Assembly (NCBI GenBank): GCA_025359265.1
Contig: JANYHB010000011.1
Span: 1 to 36,038, forward strand
Direction: 5' to 3'
Length of the DNA stretch: 36,038 nt
From: Hyphomicrobiales bacterium
GTDB lineage: Bacteria; Pseudomonadota; Alphaproteobacteria; Rhizobiales; Aestuariivirgaceae
The notes beneath the pieces were generated by a model that saw only the letters and a list, made by a program, of their open reading frames with translations, was not told where the DNA came from and ran no database searches. Below, one piece after another: positions 34,957-36,038 of the stretch. The position numbers and the translations under genes are program-made. Within the stretch, counting starts at the first letter, position 1. Each line of letters begins with the position of its first letter.

Positions 34957-35886
34957 TTAGAAGGCCATAAACGTTCCTGAAAATCCAAAGAACGTAATAA
35001 GGCCGCCGCTCACCTTCCACGTGTTGCCATTTGAATCGTTGGGTGGCTCCAATTGCCAGAAGCCACCCAACTGCGTTGTCAATTGCAACACGTCTAGGTC
35101 ACCGGATTTGATTAAAGTCAGAGAGGCTTGCGCAGCGCCTGAGAGTTGGCCAGAACCCGAGCGATTGCTCAAACTTTTGATCACGGCCAGTTGCATCGGC
35201 ACAGACCAGGTGAACCGCCCGCCAGAGCCAGGCAGATTTGCCAGATTGAGCACCGCATTGAACTGCACGTCGGTCTTGCTGCTGCCAGGATCGCCGCCGC
35301 GGTTAAAGCTGATTTGCGGCCCGATCTGCCCTTCAAGATGGAACTTGTCCTTGTTGTTCTTGCTCAAGAACACTCCAACAAACTGCACGGAATGAGATGC
35401 CGTGGCCGGCCCGCTTGTTGGAATTTGCGCCTGTTCGCCAATTTGGAATTGCGCGCTGATCTCAAGCTTTGGCGTGGGAATGGGTGCCGGCAGTGGCTTA
35501 AATTGCGGAAAGGTCAGCGGCGGAATAAGCAGCGGCGGAATGATGGGTGGCAACGGAATGATCGGTGGCAACGGCGGCGATGGCGGCGGAAGGGCCACAA
35601 CAGTTACGCAGCATTGCTGCTTTTCCAGCAACTTGGCCCAGGTGTGCTTGCCCACCTTTCCGTCTTTGAAATCCGGGGTGTTGAAGTCAATTTTGTTCAG
35701 TTCCTGAAATTGCTTCACTTTGGCCAACGTGCGCGGCCCAAAGTCATGCGCACCCTGGCCGGTCACCGGCAGTTGGTCTCCCTCTGGCAAATGGCAGTTC
35801 AACAATGAATGCAGAAAAAGGTTCTCGTCCTTGTGCGTGTTATTCTGAACCAAAAGCGGCAGTTTGGACTCTTCAAGCGGTTTCAT
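34957..35886 (-). CDS. Peptidoglycan-binding-domain protein with Pro-rich linker
   Basis: This 309-residue protein has an N-terminal PG_binding_1-like domain (about 23-90) with VTGQGAHDFGPRTLAKVKQF and GKVGKHTWAKLLE. A Pro/Ile/Leu-rich linker follows (about 99-140, PPSPPLPPIIPLPPII and similar), then a C-terminal region of about 170 residues rich in Ser, Gly and beta-type sequence with no motif I recognise. No signal peptide is visible from ATG 35886, which has AGGGA upstream; an in-frame ATG at 35958 would add a hydrophobic, Cys-containing segment that might act as one. Its function is unknown; cell-wall or surface association is inferred. Confidence 0.75.
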   Translation of the reverse strand: MKPLEESKLPLLVQNNTHKDENLFLHSLLNCHLPEGDQLPVTGQGAHDFGPRTLAKVKQFQELNKIDFNTPDFKDGKVGKHTWAKLLEKQQCCVTVVALPPPSPPLPPIIPLPPIIPPLLIPPLTFPQFKPLPAPIPTPKLEISAQFQIGEQAQIPTSGPATASHSVQFVGVFLSKNNKDKFHLEGQIGPQISFNRGGDPGSSKTDVQFNAVLNLANLPGSGGRFTWSVPMQLAVIKSLSNRSGSGQLSGAAQASLTLIKSGDLDVLQLTTQLGGFWQLEPPNDSNGNTWKVSGGLITFFGFSGTFMAF

Positions 35887-36038
35887 CGGATACTTCCCTG
35901 ATCTTGAAAACGAGGCGCAAAGACAAACCAGCATAGTCCAAAACGAAGCCACGGGCATCCCTCGTTTGGGGGAAGACGGGGGGCGGTTCAGCGACGGGAA
36001 GATGCGCTAAGTGGCACGGGCGGCATTGCCTCCGCTGT

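Noticed and set aside
35383-35396. TGCACGGAATGA resembling the tip of the palindromic repeat
   Set aside because: It lies in frame inside the peptidoglycan-binding protein gene, covers only about 12 bases, and has no inverted partner nearby; chance similarity is likely.

Overview
The window looks like chromosomal DNA of an alphaproteobacterium, most likely of the order Hyphomicrobiales (Rhizobiales). The pointers are a tolC–popZ(DUF2497)–valS gene order, a DUF2336 protein, an AapJ-type amino-acid binding protein, a P. denitrificans-style set of cob genes, a perfect TTAA-N7-TTAA CtrA box beside GANTC (CcrM) sites, and a Leu-codon leader peptide before leuA. Nearly all of the sequence is coding. 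No phage, insertion sequence, CRISPR array or rRNA was seen.

Layout. 1-0.5 kb: gene debris, namely a decayed 5' copy of the LLM oxidoreductase joined to the tail of a methyltransferase. 0.5-2.5 kb: an SDR protein lacking the catalytic Tyr, a small DUF2256 zinc-ribbon gene, and the intact LLM oxidoreductase. 2.5-4.4 kb: cytochrome b, an MsrP-like molybdoenzyme and a Met-rich exported peptide, closed by a terminator; this resembles a periplasmic methionine-sulfoxide/oxidant-scavenging system. 4.4-7.4 kb: pirin, then a translationally coupled nitroreductase–HAD–flavin reductase set. 7.4-9.3 kb: CtrA/CcrM-type promoter signals, a receiver domain without its phosphoacceptor Asp, and a DUF2336 protein. 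9.4-11.1 kb: a Tat-exported metallo-beta-lactamase-fold enzyme and NAD kinase.

11.2-18.5 kb: a cobalamin cluster in three blocks of alternating orientation (DUF1636-cobU, then cobA-cobB-cobQ-cobD on the minus strand, then cbiD-cobK). It covers uroporphyrinogen methylation, C1 methylation, precorrin-6A reduction, a,c- and b,d,e,g-amidation, and the aminopropanol and nucleotide-loop steps. The remaining corrin methylases and the cobaltochelatase are not here, and no cobalamin riboswitch was recognised. 18.5-21.9 kb: an orphan amino-acid binding protein, a sulfur pair (cysK-sseA), and tRNA-Asn and tRNA-Cys.

22.1-27.1 kb: tolC, popZ-like and valS. 27.1-28.7 kb: an A+T-richer DUF4236 gene and a 125-bp dispersed palindrome, probably accessory DNA. 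28.7-33.0 kb: small exported Cys-containing proteins (two are paralogues, and two share upstream sequence blocks), a HbpS/UPF0303-like protein with a TauE/SafE permease, mscL and a PhzF-like protein. 33.1-35.0 kb: the leuL leader peptide, an attenuator-type hairpin and leuA. The window ends with a peptidoglycan-binding-domain protein with a Pro-rich linker.

All assignments rest on reading motifs and translations by eye. No database search was run. Start sites were moved inward where a Shine-Dalgarno (SD) sequence, a coupled start, or family length argued for it.
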